Below, one piece after another: positions 1 to 8,372 of a stretch of 17,067 nt of DNA (position 1 is the first letter of the stretch; the number at the start of each line of letters is the position of its first letter). The notes below the pieces were generated by a model. It saw only the letters and a program-made list of their open reading frames with translations. It had not been told where the DNA came from and ran no database searches. This stretch comes from Brachionus koreanus (lineage: Eukaryota > Rotifera > Eurotatoria > Ploima > Brachionidae), in the NCBI GenBank assembly GCA_016987375.1, contig PJRA01000143.1:381535-398601 (forward strand). The letters are read 5' to 3'. The position numbers were made by a program, and so were the translations under genes.

Positions 1-276
1 AAAACATGCAACCATTAAAAATCATTTCTAGTAATGTTTGTAGTAGACAGCTCCTATAAAGAGTTATTCTTTATTTCTATTAGTTTGAAAAACCTTAAGT
101 ATAATAGGAATATTTGAAAAGTGTTTATTCTACATATAAATTTCAATAATTGATACTCAACCCTTAAATCTTTTTTTTATTACTTAAACTAAAGATAGAG
201 AAAGAATTAATAATTTAATAAATGATTACCATATTTGAATGTTAAATTGTGAATTACTTTGTGAAGATACACATAA
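1..276. other. AT-rich leader, no gene seen
   Basis: No coding, RNA or repeat signal that I can support. It abuts the left end of the hAT transposase remnant and may hold non-coding sequence or the terminal repeat of that element. No terminal inverted repeat could be recognised by eye. Confidence 0.4.
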
Positions 277-743
277 AGCAAACATTTACCGGAACTATTC
301 GAAATATTACATTCGACAATAAAAGAAATGTTAATAGAAGCGAAATCAGTTTGCTTAATAACTGAATTATGGTCTAATAGATATAACCTTGACAGAAAAA
401 TATTTTGTTTATCTTGTGGTCATGGTTCAGCATTTGTGAGACTGATCCAATTAATTTATTGAGTACTGAAATCGCAACTAACTCAGTTCCAAGGTATACT
501 TGTACCGCCCACAAAACAAATTTAGCAGTTTGATCTTCAATTGAGTCATGCACGGTGTTTAGTAAAATTCTAATTAAGGTCTCAAAGTTTGTTAGTTTTA
601 TTCGTTGTTCAAATGTTAATTCAATCAATTTATCAATAAAAATTGTAAGCTCAGATGTAAAAATCAAACTGGAGAAAAAAGGAAACTTATTGAAGTACTT
701 ATTTGAACTTAGCTCAAAGATTTATTTGACAGCAGCTTTGTAA
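277..743 (+). pseudogene. hAT-family transposase remnant, catalytic-region part
   Basis: Plus-strand reading gives hAT-like text in two frames. From 277 in the first frame it reads SKHLPELFEILHSTIKE, then MLIEAKSVCLITELWSNRYN. This matches the hAT block that normally ends in a TDxW-type motif carrying the first catalytic Asp, here TELW (Asp to Glu). After a frameshift between about 410 and 440, the other frame reads INLLSTEIATNSVPRYT and CTAHKTNLAV. That corresponds to the C-x-AHxxNL block of the family, followed by a TGA at 531-533. It continues as SSIESCTVFSKILIKVSKFV and SFIRCSNVNSINL to a stop at about 743. The N-terminal zinc finger and the middle of the protein are missing. The family's C-terminal dimerisation block is found further on at 1272-1490. 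The copy is dead: one frameshift, one internal stop, a changed Asp and an insertion. The opposite-strand open frame at 374-667 is its shadow. Confidence 0.7.
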
Positions 744-803
744 AATACGTCAAAATTAGAATTATGGTATGAAGAGCCTTATGGAGAAAATTTAGGGCAT
801 TTT

Positions 804-905
804 GAATTTTGGAACAAAAAACAAAAACAAAAATTTAAAATTAAAAAAACTTTTTTTCTAAGAGTCTAAAAACCGTTCTGCAAAATGTATCAGCTAATAC
901 AAGGT
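804..905 (+). repeat. dispersed ~100-bp repeat, copy A
   Basis: Starts GAATTTTGGAACAAAAAAC, continues through a CTTTTTTTCTAAG run and ends near TGTATCAGCTAATACAAGG. The same order of words occurs at 6144-6245 in the same orientation with scattered substitutions. The last ~20 bases of the repeat are also the outer end of the fold-back arm that begins at 883, so the repeat family and the fold-back element share a terminus. No coding capacity. Probably the end of a non-autonomous transposon family. Confidence 0.75.
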
Positions 906-1297
906 ATGTATCACCCAAATTTAGTCCATTCAAAAACTATGCAATTTAATTTTAATAATTTTTTAATTCATTTCAGATAAAAAGACCAATAAAGTTACTT
1001 AAGGATTTGCTCAACATGCAATCTACTGTAGCTGTTATCCTTATTATTTTTACTTTAATTATAATTTACCGAATTTACTATTATTTCAGAAATTACTAAA
1101 AGCAATTTCTTTTTTTTCAGGCGGCTGAAAGGAAGGACTAAGATCCATTCCAAACTGCCCGGGTCTAAACCCAAACTATATTTTTAAATAAAAAAAAAAA
1201 AATAAATATAATTTTTGCACAATTGCACAGTTTTTACACAGATTAAATTTGGGTGATTTTACACAGATTAAAACCTTGAATCAGTTGATACATTTAG
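883..1297. mobile_element. fold-back element inserted in the hAT remnant
   Basis: The left arm (883-946) and the right arm (1220-1297) are imperfect reverse complements. Paired words in order are AAATGTATCARCT, CAAGGT, ATCACCCAAATTTARTC, AAAAACTRTGCAATT. The right arm has about 13 extra bases because the word TTTACACAGATTAAA occurs twice (from about 1233 and 1258). The loop is about 270 bp and holds the exon-like fragment at 1016-1187. The element lies between two parts of one hAT coding sequence, so it most likely inserted into that older copy, with loss of the hAT middle. I could not identify a clear target-site duplication, so the true ends and the superfamily are unknown. Confidence 0.65.
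1016..1187 (+). pseudogene. captured gene fragment, possibly cytochrome P450 N-terminus
   Basis: Two short readings sit inside the fold-back loop. ATG at 1016 opens 27 codons: MQSTVAVI, then a very hydrophobic stretch rich in I/L/F, then YRIYYYFRNY and a stop at 1097-1099. After a pyrimidine run and CAG (1111-1120) a second frame reads RRLKGRTKIHSKLPGSKPKL and YF, then TAA at 1185 and AATAAA. Membrane anchor, basic linker and a K-L-PG-x-KP stretch in that order is the layout of a microsomal cytochrome P450 N-terminus, where the family motif is a proline-rich PGPxP hinge. The two pieces are not in frame and no GT donor joins them, so this is a broken fragment, not a gene. The P450 assignment is an inference from about 20 residues and could be wrong. 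Confidence 0.3.
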
Positions 1298-1490
1298 TAG
1301 AAAAAAGTTTCAAAATTTGGCTAAAGTAGCAATTAAAGTTTTCTCAATACCAGCATCAAGTGCTTACATAGAAAGATTTTTCAGCATTTGTGGTCTAGCT
1401 TGTGATAAGCTATCAATGAACATGCTTCCCGAAACACTAATTGAAAAAGTAATGTTAAGAGTCAATATTTATTTGATTGAATTTTACTGA
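1272..1490 (+). pseudogene. hAT transposase C-terminal dimerisation domain remnant
   Basis: An open stretch after TAA at 1269-1271 reads KKFQNLAKVAIKVFSIPASS, then AYIERFFSICG and LACDKLSMNMLPETLIEKV, and stops at 1488-1490. This is the hAT C-terminal dimerisation signature, in which the family typically shows LA-x-x-x-LSIPASSAPSERxFSxAG followed by RNRLSP-type residues. The ER and FS of the core are kept. It is about 70 residues, the full expected domain, and ends at a natural-looking stop. It is separated from the upstream hAT text by the fold-back insertion and is most likely the 3' end of the same copy. Confidence 0.8.
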
Positions 1491-1571
1491 ATACTTAATG
1501 CTCATAGATTTGTTAATATTTTAGGAAATAACTTACTTTAATCAATGGATATATTGAGGTAAGATGGAGCC

Positions 1572-1830
1572 TTCATACTTCAGCAAGACAATGCCTCTTG
1601 TCATCTTACCAGTCTTATCTTGGTCTGGCAGCAGTTCAGATCTCAATTGCATTGTTAATTTATGGAGTTTGCAGGATATGAACCAACGTCATTAGATCAG
1701 CTGAAGAAAATCATCTCAATAAATCCAAATAATGTACTAAAATCCATTTTTAAAGACTAAGTATACTCAATGCCAAATAGAATCAATGACTATTTGGAAA
1801 AAGAAAAAAAAGCTCAATTGAAAAAGTGTC
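1572..1830 (+). pseudogene. Tc1/mariner transposase C-terminal remnant (first of three)
   Basis: One frame reads FILQQDNASCHLTSLILVWQ, the Tc1 second-Asp block (FxQQDNAxxH). A deletion and frameshift of about 10 residues follows. The next frame reads DLNCIVNLWS, equivalent to the family's DLNPIENxW with the catalytic Glu changed to Val. The first frame then resumes as PTSLDQLKKIISINPNNVL, KSIFKD, a TAA at 1758-1760, and YSMPNRINDYLEKEKKAQLK. The SMPxRI ending is typical of Tc1 transposases. Only the last third of the protein is left; the DNA-binding region and the first Asp are absent. It differs clearly in sequence from the copy at 6963-7834, so it is a separate lineage. Confidence 0.75.
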
Positions 1831-2206
1831 CTTTTCTTTGGATTATTTTCTCTTTTAATTAAAAATTGAATATTTTTTATTTTGAAAATATTTTTGTTAA
1901 AATTTTGTAATTTCGAGAAAAATCGTTGATTAAAAGAAAAAAAATTAAAAATTCCTCATTCATTGTTATTGGAATTCTTCTAATTTTTTCGCCCTTCCTA
2001 GTGAATTGGGTGTCATCATTCTTTTTATGCATTTCTAGCTTATTCTAAGTTTTACGCCTGAAAAAAATTATATTTTTAATTTTAAAGTTAACTAAGATTT
2101 TTTGTTTTGTTTTAAAATAATTTTATTAAATCAAGTGGATGTGTAAAAATTAAAGTCAAAATTGAGAAAATCTATTTAATTTCACTAATTTCAAAATTGT
2201 TACTAC
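1831..2206. other. AT-rich spacer downstream of the minus-strand surface-protein gene
   Basis: No gene seen. It holds the probable poly(A) signal of the gene that starts at 3895 and the tail of the Tc1 remnant. Confidence 0.4.
2175..2180 (-). terminator. poly(A) signal ATTAAA
   Basis: Reads ATTAAA on the minus strand, about 27 bases after the TAA of the 562-codon gene, followed by further T/A-rich sequence. This is the commonest variant of the animal poly(A) hexamer, but in DNA this AT-rich it can arise by chance. Confidence 0.4.
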
Positions 2207-3895
2207 TTAATTTTTTTTAAAATTTTTTTTCTTTTTTTTAAGATAAATTTCATTTTTTGGATCAATATTATAAGCTGGAAATTTATGAGACAATGCATTA
2301 GATGAATTTGACTTGGCATGATAGAAGCCAGTAACGTGAGTCTTTCCACATATAACACAAAATCGCTTTTGGGGACTTTTCTTTTTTTTTTTGATTATAT
2401 TCTTGTTCTCATTCTGATCGATTCCACTTGAATCCAAAGTTGAAGAACTTACTGGTCTTGATGCAGCAAAAATTGAATCATCATATGCTATTTGACTATT
2501 TTTTCTGCTTAATATATTGTCTAAATCAGACTGGGAAAAACGGTTTTCAATTTTGTTTTTTTTTAAACATTTATTGATCAAAAAAAATAGGGTCAATCCA
2601 AGAATCGCTAATAAAATCAACACACCTAAAGTAACACAAACAGCGATGATCCAATAGCTATTTCCGTTTTCTTTTTCATCTTCTTCTTCTAGTGGTTTTT
2701 CATCTTGTTCAATTGGACTAGACACCATAGTGAATAAAGTTGAATAGGAAGTTGATGAACTGCGGGTAGCCAAGACACGAGGCGTTATGCCACCAATTAA
2801 ATTGATGCATCTTAATTCGGTTGATGCGCCTTGTAAGTTTTGGGCTTGAAAACAAAAAAGATTTAAACCTTCTTGACCAGTTTCCAAATGAGTCCATGTA
2901 AAATTAGCATACCATAAGTCAGTTGTGTCATTATAAACAGCTATAGATGATTTCCATAGTCCTACAGGCGATAAAGTCTTTATATTTACGATTCTAGATG
3001 AACTATTCACCACTATTTGTCCGAATAGTGTCTCATTATATTCTAGAGTGAATTCAGAGCCATCTTCAGGCGTCAAATGATAAAATTCAATTTGATCTAC
3101 ATCGTTTTCAATTGTTCTATTTTCGACAAAGAACATAAACTGAAGGGGTATGCTGCTTAATGGTGTGTCATCTGTAGCATTGTAAAAGTCCTCGATTTGC
3201 AAAGCAATTGCATAGAATCCTTCTTTTTCTGGTGTAAAAGTAATTGTACAGTTTTCTTGGTCTAGTAGAGCACCAGGAGCTGAATTGCAAACTCCGCCAC
3301 ATTCTGATAAATTAGATAAAGCCCACCTACATTTGACAACATCAAAATCAGGATCTCTTGTGGGAATTTTAATAACAGAAGTGTAATTAAGTGGTAATAT
3401 GGTCAAAGGATTCATTAAAGTAATTGGAGATGAATTTGTTTTATTGTTATCGGTTCTTTTTTTAAAATCAAATTTGAGTTTGAGATTCCAACTACCTCCA
3501 CCATTAACTAATGTAATCCAGCAGCAAGAAGCAAAACTAGCCTCTATTTTGCCAATGGATTGATTTAAAGTAATTATTTCAGTTTGTTCTCCTCCAGACC
3601 AAATATATTCACCATCATTTATACCATTGTCTGTGCAAACGACACCAGAGCTCATGCTAAGCAAATTTCCAACTCTGATCCTGCTCTCTCTAGCTCCGAT
3701 AATTTTTCCCTTCAAAATATCACTATCACTGCATGTATAAGTATCAAAGTCCCAGTAGAATCTGAACTGAAAAATGATGTCTATATTTCCTGTTAAATTT
3801 TGATTTAAAGGTTTCCATACGATAGAACCACCAAAAAAATGAGATGCTGAAATAATCTTTAAAATTAGACTCGAACATAAAATTTTTTTGAACAT
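2207..3895 (-). CDS. Type I membrane protein with HFxGGxIxWKP ectodomain, single exon
   Basis: 562 codons, uninterrupted. Residues 1-18 form a signal peptide (MFKKILCSSLILKIISAS). The mature chain would begin HFFGGSIVWKP, followed by a Cys-containing beta-rich domain to about 145 with FASCCWI at 121-127 and NGGGSWNL at 131-138. A second region (about 180-260) has DPDFDVVKCRW and four further Cys and resembles a PKD/cadherin-like fold. A third (about 270-366) ends in FCFQAQNLQG. About a dozen N-x-S/T sites fit an extracellular location. Residues 414-441 are one clear TM helix, preceded by an acidic stalk (EEEDEKEN). The ~120-residue tail has two polylysine runs and C513-x2-C516-x3-H520-x5-H526, a possible metal site. 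I recall HFRGGSISWKP-type proteins in rotifers, cnidarians and amphioxus, often uncharacterised. The ligand is unknown; cell-surface recognition or adhesion is inference. The start is chosen because it gives the signal peptide. Confidence 0.85.
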   Translation of the reverse strand: MFKKILCSSLILKIISASHFFGGSIVWKPLNQNLTGNIDIIFQFRFYWDFDTYTCSDSDILKGKIIGARESRIRVGNLLSMSSGVVCTDNGINDGEYIWSGGEQTEIITLNQSIGKIEASFASCCWITLVNGGGSWNLKLKFDFKKRTDNNKTNSSPITLMNPLTILPLNYTSVIKIPTRDPDFDVVKCRWALSNLSECGGVCNSAPGALLDQENCTITFTPEKEGFYAIALQIEDFYNATDDTPLSSIPLQFMFFVENRTIENDVDQIEFYHLTPEDGSEFTLEYNETLFGQIVVNSSSRIVNIKTLSPVGLWKSSIAVYNDTTDLWYANFTWTHLETGQEGLNLFCFQAQNLQGASTELRCINLIGGITPRVLATRSSSTSYSTLFTMVSSPIEQDEKPLEEEDEKENGNSYWIIAVCVTLGVLILLAILGLTLFFLINKCLKKNKIENRFSQSDLDNILSRKNSQIAYDDSIFAASRPVSSSTLDSSGIDQNENKNIIKKKKKSPQKRFCVICGKTHVTGFYHAKSNSSNALSHKFPAYNIDPKNEIYLKKKKKNFKKN

Positions 3896-6143
3896 TATAT
3901 TTTGTCCACCGAAAATTCTTATTTTAAAAATGTTTATTTTAAAAACTTTTTTTCCAAGTTATTATTTTCTTAGACATTTTATTATCAAAAGTAATTTCAT
4001 GTTTTTAAGCAAAAATATTTCTTATTTAGTTGAAGCTGTAATTTCAAGTGTATTTTTTATTTTTGGAAAAATAATTATTCGGCTTCTGTTTTAAAAAAAA
4101 TACCTAGTCAAGTTCGAAATTTAATAAAATTTAGAAATTCTAATAAAAATTATTACTAAATAAACAAAAAATGAAATTAATGATTAAATTTTTGAATTTA
4201 AAGCATTTATAAAAGGCTACTCTTTACATTACTACCAAAAAATGAAAATTTGGAAAAGGTATAGTTAAAAACTGACCTCATACATTTGAACTAGAAAAAT
4301 AGACAAAAAAATTAACAAAAAAAAAATTTGGAGAATAAAAATTAAAATTATTTTTCTATTTAAAATAATTTTCTAAATTAAATAAAAGTAGACTTTTTAT
4401 GTCGAATCCAAGGTCCTCCTTTCAATTCTCGAATGTTTCTTTCTTTTTTAGACTTTCATGAGTTTAACTTTATTTTTAGAAAATTTTCTTAATTAAAATT
4501 TTTAAAATAAACAGAAGAGTTAACCGTAAACGATAAAATCTGTAAAAGGTAAAAAAAATTTTTTTTGAGCACCCCTCCTCAAAGAATAAAAAAAAATTGA
4601 AAGTTTCATCTAATCAAGTCAAAATATCTCAATTTTTAAAAGACTTAATTTATTGATCATGCACCAAATCTAAAAGCCCATAAGCTCAGCTATACAACGG
4701 TATACTTATTAGATATATTTTTTAATATATTGGTCAAGTGTAGGGGTCAAAATTGAGAAAAATTGGTCATTTTTACATTATTTTTGTATCTCATCCTCGG
4801 TTTACCCCTAGCCGCTACTTTTTTTTGCAGAATCAGAATTTGACAAAATTCGAAAACAAATTGTTTAGCTCACTTTTTTTTATTTTTGACTTTTAAGTCT
4901 ATAAATTTTGAACAAAAAGTGTCCATTTTAATGAAAAAATTAGAAATTTTTAATTTTCACTAATTCACAACTATATTTATAAAATACTTTTTTTTTTACA
5001 ATGGTTGTACTAGAAAAAAATCTTCGTCATGTTAAAAGATTTGTATATGAGGTTAGGAGGAGTTAGTTTATTTCTGTTAAACAATTAAATAAACATAGCA
5101 ACAGTCTTTTTTGATTAAAAGATTTCAAATTGGTTCAAAAAAGACGCCAAAACATTAAATATCATTTAAAAAAATATTGATTGATTGTATGGATAATTGA
5201 TAAAAAAGTGCTATAGGATTCTTAATTTTTAGAAAAAAATTAAATTAATAGCGCAAAATTTAACTCCCGAAAAATGCTATAAAATTAAAAGCCATATTCT
5301 CAAATTGAGTATATTCTTTAAAAATCAGAATTTTTAAATTCTAAGTTAATCAAAAAATTTAATTTTTTGAAGAATTTAAAGCAATTTAACAAAAATTAAA
5401 CTAAATTTTTATTTCGTTTATAGTAAATAAGTTTCAGAAAATTCTCTTTTTACAGAATGATTTACAAGGTGTATAAAATATGCCTTTGAAATTCATCAAT
5501 TGGTTTTTAATGTCGGTAAAAATACTTTTTTACTTTTTTAAAAGTATTTTATCTTCGAAATTTTGGATAGCAGCTTCTTCTTTTTTTAATGATATTTTTA
5601 TTATTAAAGCGATTGATTGTTTTTTTGGAAAGATTGATTAAAAGAAAGTCTATTGTAAAGAAAAAAAAATATTTGATTATTTATACATTTAGATATATTT
5701 ATAAGATACGAAGAATTTTATAAGATTATGAGTATTTTTATATTGTCTTGCTATAAAAAATAATAAAGTTAAAAATAAATAACTTTATAATTAAATGTCA
5801 AAAATCGCTTTTTTGAATTTTAATCGTTAAAAATAATTATAGACAGTTAAATTTAATAGCATCATCAATTAATCTGTGTTTTCTTTAGATCAAAATCTTT
5901 TAAATAATACGGTTATTAGATAGGTCGTATCTTAACTCAAATACGAACTTAGTTTCTTAAAAAAGTCAGTTTTGATATAAAATAGAAAACTTATTCATTT
6001 TTATTTTTTTTTTAAAAACTAAGACTTTTTCTTAAGAAATTAAAAATCCTAAAAAATTTAACAAGTTAAATTTTAATGATTATTAATCATTTTATATTCG
6101 ATGTAATTAAAATCTGTTTTGCATAAAGAAAAAAACGGCACTG
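3896..6143. other. 2.2-kb AT-rich non-coding stretch
   Basis: No reading with recognisable protein similarity on either strand; the open frame at 3888-4094 is low-complexity and not supported. It presumably includes the 5' flank of the minus-strand gene starting at 3895. Contents visible by eye are homopolymer runs and one short hairpin (5518-5550). Confidence 0.5.
5518..5550. repeat. small A/T hairpin
   Basis: AAAATACTTTT and AAAAGTATTTT form an 11-bp perfect stem around an 11-base pyrimidine-rich loop. Such stems are expected now and then in DNA of this composition. No function is claimed. Confidence 0.5.
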
Positions 6144-6245
6144 TGAATTTTGGAACAAAAAACAAAAACAAAAATTCTAAATTAAAATAGCTTTTTTTCT
6201 AAGGGTCCAAAAATCGTTGTGCAAACTGTATCAACTGATAAGGAG
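6144..6245 (+). repeat. dispersed ~100-bp repeat, copy B
   Basis: Second copy of the repeat at 804-905, in the same orientation and starting with the same GAATTTTGGAACAAAAAAC. Differences are point changes (for example AAGGGTCC against AAGAGTCT, and GTGCAAACTG against CTGCAAAATG). It ends TGTATCAACTGATAAGG and passes directly into the GC-rich hairpin at 6240-6268. A third partial match to its beginning, AAATTTTGGAAC, occurs near 6322. Confidence 0.75.
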
Positions 6246-6268
6246 GGGGGACGAAGTCCCCACTCCTT
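6240..6268. repeat. GC-rich perfect hairpin
   Basis: AAGGAG + GGGGAC stem, GAA loop, GTCCCC + CTCCTT stem, with a single G/A mismatch between the two stem halves. This 29-base structure is strongly G+C-rich inside DNA that is otherwise mostly A/T, so it is unlikely to be a composition artefact. It sits exactly at the end of dispersed repeat copy B, suggesting it marks an element end. Confidence 0.8.
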
Positions 6269-6962
6269 GTTTATTAAGAAAAAATAATTCCGATATAACT
6301 TTCTTACTAAAAGAGTGGTGTAAATTTTGGAACGGGTTGGTTGTCAGTCCATATAATATGGAAGAATTTAGCAAACAATTTTAAATCAAGAGTTGACAAA
6401 GAAGTGTTTGGTAAATAAAAGCAATGAATAGGAAGGATTGTCAATTATGATTATACAATTTGAATAAAGAATATTTTCAGTGTTCTGTTCTGATCAACAT
6501 AAAAAGAGTACTGTCACGAAAATGTTTCTTATTTTTGGTATGAAGCCGGTCTTTGAGTTTTAATCACTTTAATTAAAAGATTTACAACTTGTTTGGTAAA
6601 TTTCGAGTGAAAAGCATATGGTTTGACTTTCAACTTAAGCCTGATAAAATATAATTTCTTATTTTGCTCTTTATTTATTTTACAATTTAACAAAAAAAGG
6701 ATAGTAATTAATCATTACAATTTAAACAAAAAAAATACAATTTTATTGTATCTCACACAATAAATTCAGTTAAAAAATCTTTTTTTTGTAATGAAATGTT
6801 TTCAGTCACATTTCTATTATTTTTATCTTTTGTTATTGAATCTATCTAATAAGGAATGCAAATTATGGAAAACTTTTTGCTCTAAAACGTCTATAAAACT
6901 AAATAATGAGTTCAAAAGGATAAAAAAGATTAAATAGTATTACTCTTTTAAATATAAATCTG
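6269..6962. other. AT-rich stretch before the second Tc1 remnant
   Basis: No supported gene. It may include the 5' non-coding end of the Tc1/mariner copy that starts being recognisable at 6963. I found no convincing partner for a terminal inverted repeat here. Confidence 0.4.
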
Positions 6963-7834
6963 GAAGCAGCTGACAAGATTTGATTGAATTCAGCTGTTGA
7001 GATGTTTTCTTCAAAATAAATTTTAAGAGAAGAGTTTAATATTTTTATTTCAACTCGAAACCCTTTAACAACTTGTCCTTCTCAAATAACATTACCATAT
7101 TAAGTGGTGTAAACAGAGACTTAATTGGATAGTTAATGATTGATCCAGAGATATTTTGAATGACGAGTCCAATTTTGAAGTCTTTAAACGTAAATCAAGA
7201 GTAATAGTAAAAAGGTTTAAAAATGAAAAGTTCCGTCCCAAGTTCTGTATACTAAGGCTACAAAACGGTGGAGTTTCAGATGGTATATGTGGATGCATTT
7301 CTTACAAAGGCACTGGTATATGCAAAATTTTTAAAGGAAGAATTAATCAATTTTTCTACATCAACACCTTGGAAAGCAATCTTTTACCATATGTTGAACT
7401 CATAAGATCTTGTGTTCACTAAGAATAAAACAAACCTTTCTTTTTAATATTTTATTTCACAAAAAATTAGTTAGTTTTTAAAAACAAAAATATAAGTATA
7501 AGCATGACATCATACTATTTGAGTCAAATGAACCTTGGATTTTCAGCAAAATGGCGCTTGGGCACATACTGCTGCCTCATTGAGCGACTGGTTCAAAGAG
7601 CAGAACATTGAGGTTCTACCATCGTGTGCCCGTTCACCATTTCTCAATCCAATCGAGAACTTATGGTCATACATGGATGCCAAAATGGTAAACACTAAAG
7701 AAACCTCTATTGAACATTTAAAAAAGGTTTTACACAAAAAATTATTAGAGTTTTCGACTGAGAGAAAAATTGAATCAATGCCAAAAAGAGTTTTGGCTTG
7801 TTATAACGCTAAAGGCGGTTACTTTAGATATTAA
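6963..7834 (+). pseudogene. Tc1/mariner (DD34E-type) transposase, multiply broken
   Basis: Three frames together span most of a Tc1 transposase. At 6963-7101 a piece with TGA and TAA codons reads LNSAVEMFSSK, ILREEFN and ISTRNPLTT, matching the second helix-turn-helix and linker. At 7090-7422 it reads KWCKQRLNWIVND, a TGA at 7141 where the family has Trp, then SRDILNDESNF (first catalytic Asp kept), GGVSDGICGCISYKGTGI and NTLESNLLPY. About 110 bp without family similarity (7408-7534) interrupts the gene. From 7535, LDFQQNGAWAHTAASLSDWF carries Asn in place of the second catalytic Asp, and SPFLNPIENLW keeps the Glu. The Asn-to-Glu spacing is 34 residues, as in DD34E elements. The last piece runs to a normal-looking TAA at 7834. 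Stops, frameshifts and the lost Asp mean it cannot work. Confidence 0.85.
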
Positions 7835-7940
7835 ATTGTAAAAATATCTAAACTTTTGAACCGTTTTTATTTTCTAATTCATTGTGTCTATTTTCTTTTT
7901 TGTATTTTTTTTCTCGAATAATTTTCATTTTTTGCTTTAA

Positions 7941-8148
7941 CACTAAAAACACCAGTTTTTAAATTTTTAAATTTGAAAATTCTTAAATCCTCATATCTCT
8001 TGAATAGATCCTTCAAATGAAACTATCATTTTTGATTTATGTAGAATTTAAAATTTTCTTTAAAAAATGATATTACTTTATAAAATTCTTTTAGTTTTTT
8101 TATAAAATGAATTAAAAAAACCTGAAAAAATGCTTGGTGCCTCTAGTG
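7941..8148. mobile_element. 208-bp piggyBac-like MITE flanked by TTAA
   Basis: Identical TTAA at 7937-7940 and 8149-8152 bracket a 208-bp interval. Its ends are inverted: CACTAAAAACACCA on the left and, read inward on the other strand, CACTAGAGGCACCA on the right, 11 of 14 matching. TTAA target duplication with short terminal repeats is the signature of piggyBac-type insertion. The interior is A/T-rich with no coding potential, as expected of a non-autonomous copy. The caution is that TTAA is common in this DNA, so the assignment rests on the inverted ends. Confidence 0.5.
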
Positions 8149-8282
8149 TTAACAATTTTCGATTGACGACAAATAAAAAAAAATAACCGCTTTTTCTTTT
8201 ATTTTCCCGCCTTTTATATGCATAAAAATAATTATGTGGTTAAAAAAAAAAGAATTTTTAAACTTTTGAAACATACTGTATT

Positions 8283-8372
8283 AACTCTGCTGCCTTATTC
8301 GATAAATAGATTCAAAGAGTAACTATTATACATAACGCTTTATAGCCTTACTCTATTTTAATGACATGTCAG
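8283..8372 (+). pseudogene. Tc1/mariner transposase fragment (third)
   Basis: The nucleotide sequence from 8286 resembles 7568-7610 of the larger Tc1 copy (CTGCTGCCT, then GATTCAAAGAG against GGTTCAAAGAG). In the matching frame it reads NSAALFDK, a TAG, IQRVTIIHNAL, a TAG, PYSIL. Both stops fall where Tc1 proteins have Trp, so they look like TGG-to-TAG changes. Only about 30 codons remain, with no catalytic Asp or Glu. It belongs to a different copy from either of the other two. Confidence 0.5.

Noticed and set aside
374..667. 97-codon minus-strand open frame
   Set aside because: It is the shadow of the hAT transposase text that reads on the plus strand; the minus translation has no recognisable domain.
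3584..3796. 70-codon plus-strand frame inside the surface-protein gene
   Set aside because: Opposite-strand shadow of an intact 562-codon gene.
3888..4094. 68-codon plus-strand frame
   Set aside because: Low-complexity Phe/Ile/Leu text expected from A/T-rich DNA, with no signal-peptide plus domain structure.
6240..6268. GC-rich hairpin as a Helitron 3' end
   Set aside because: No CTRR terminus follows at the expected distance and no Rep/helicase text is present.
8245..8281. AAACTTTTGAAACATACTGTA as a Tc1 right terminal repeat
   Set aside because: It looks like a Tc1-style end before a TA, but no matching inverted partner was found.
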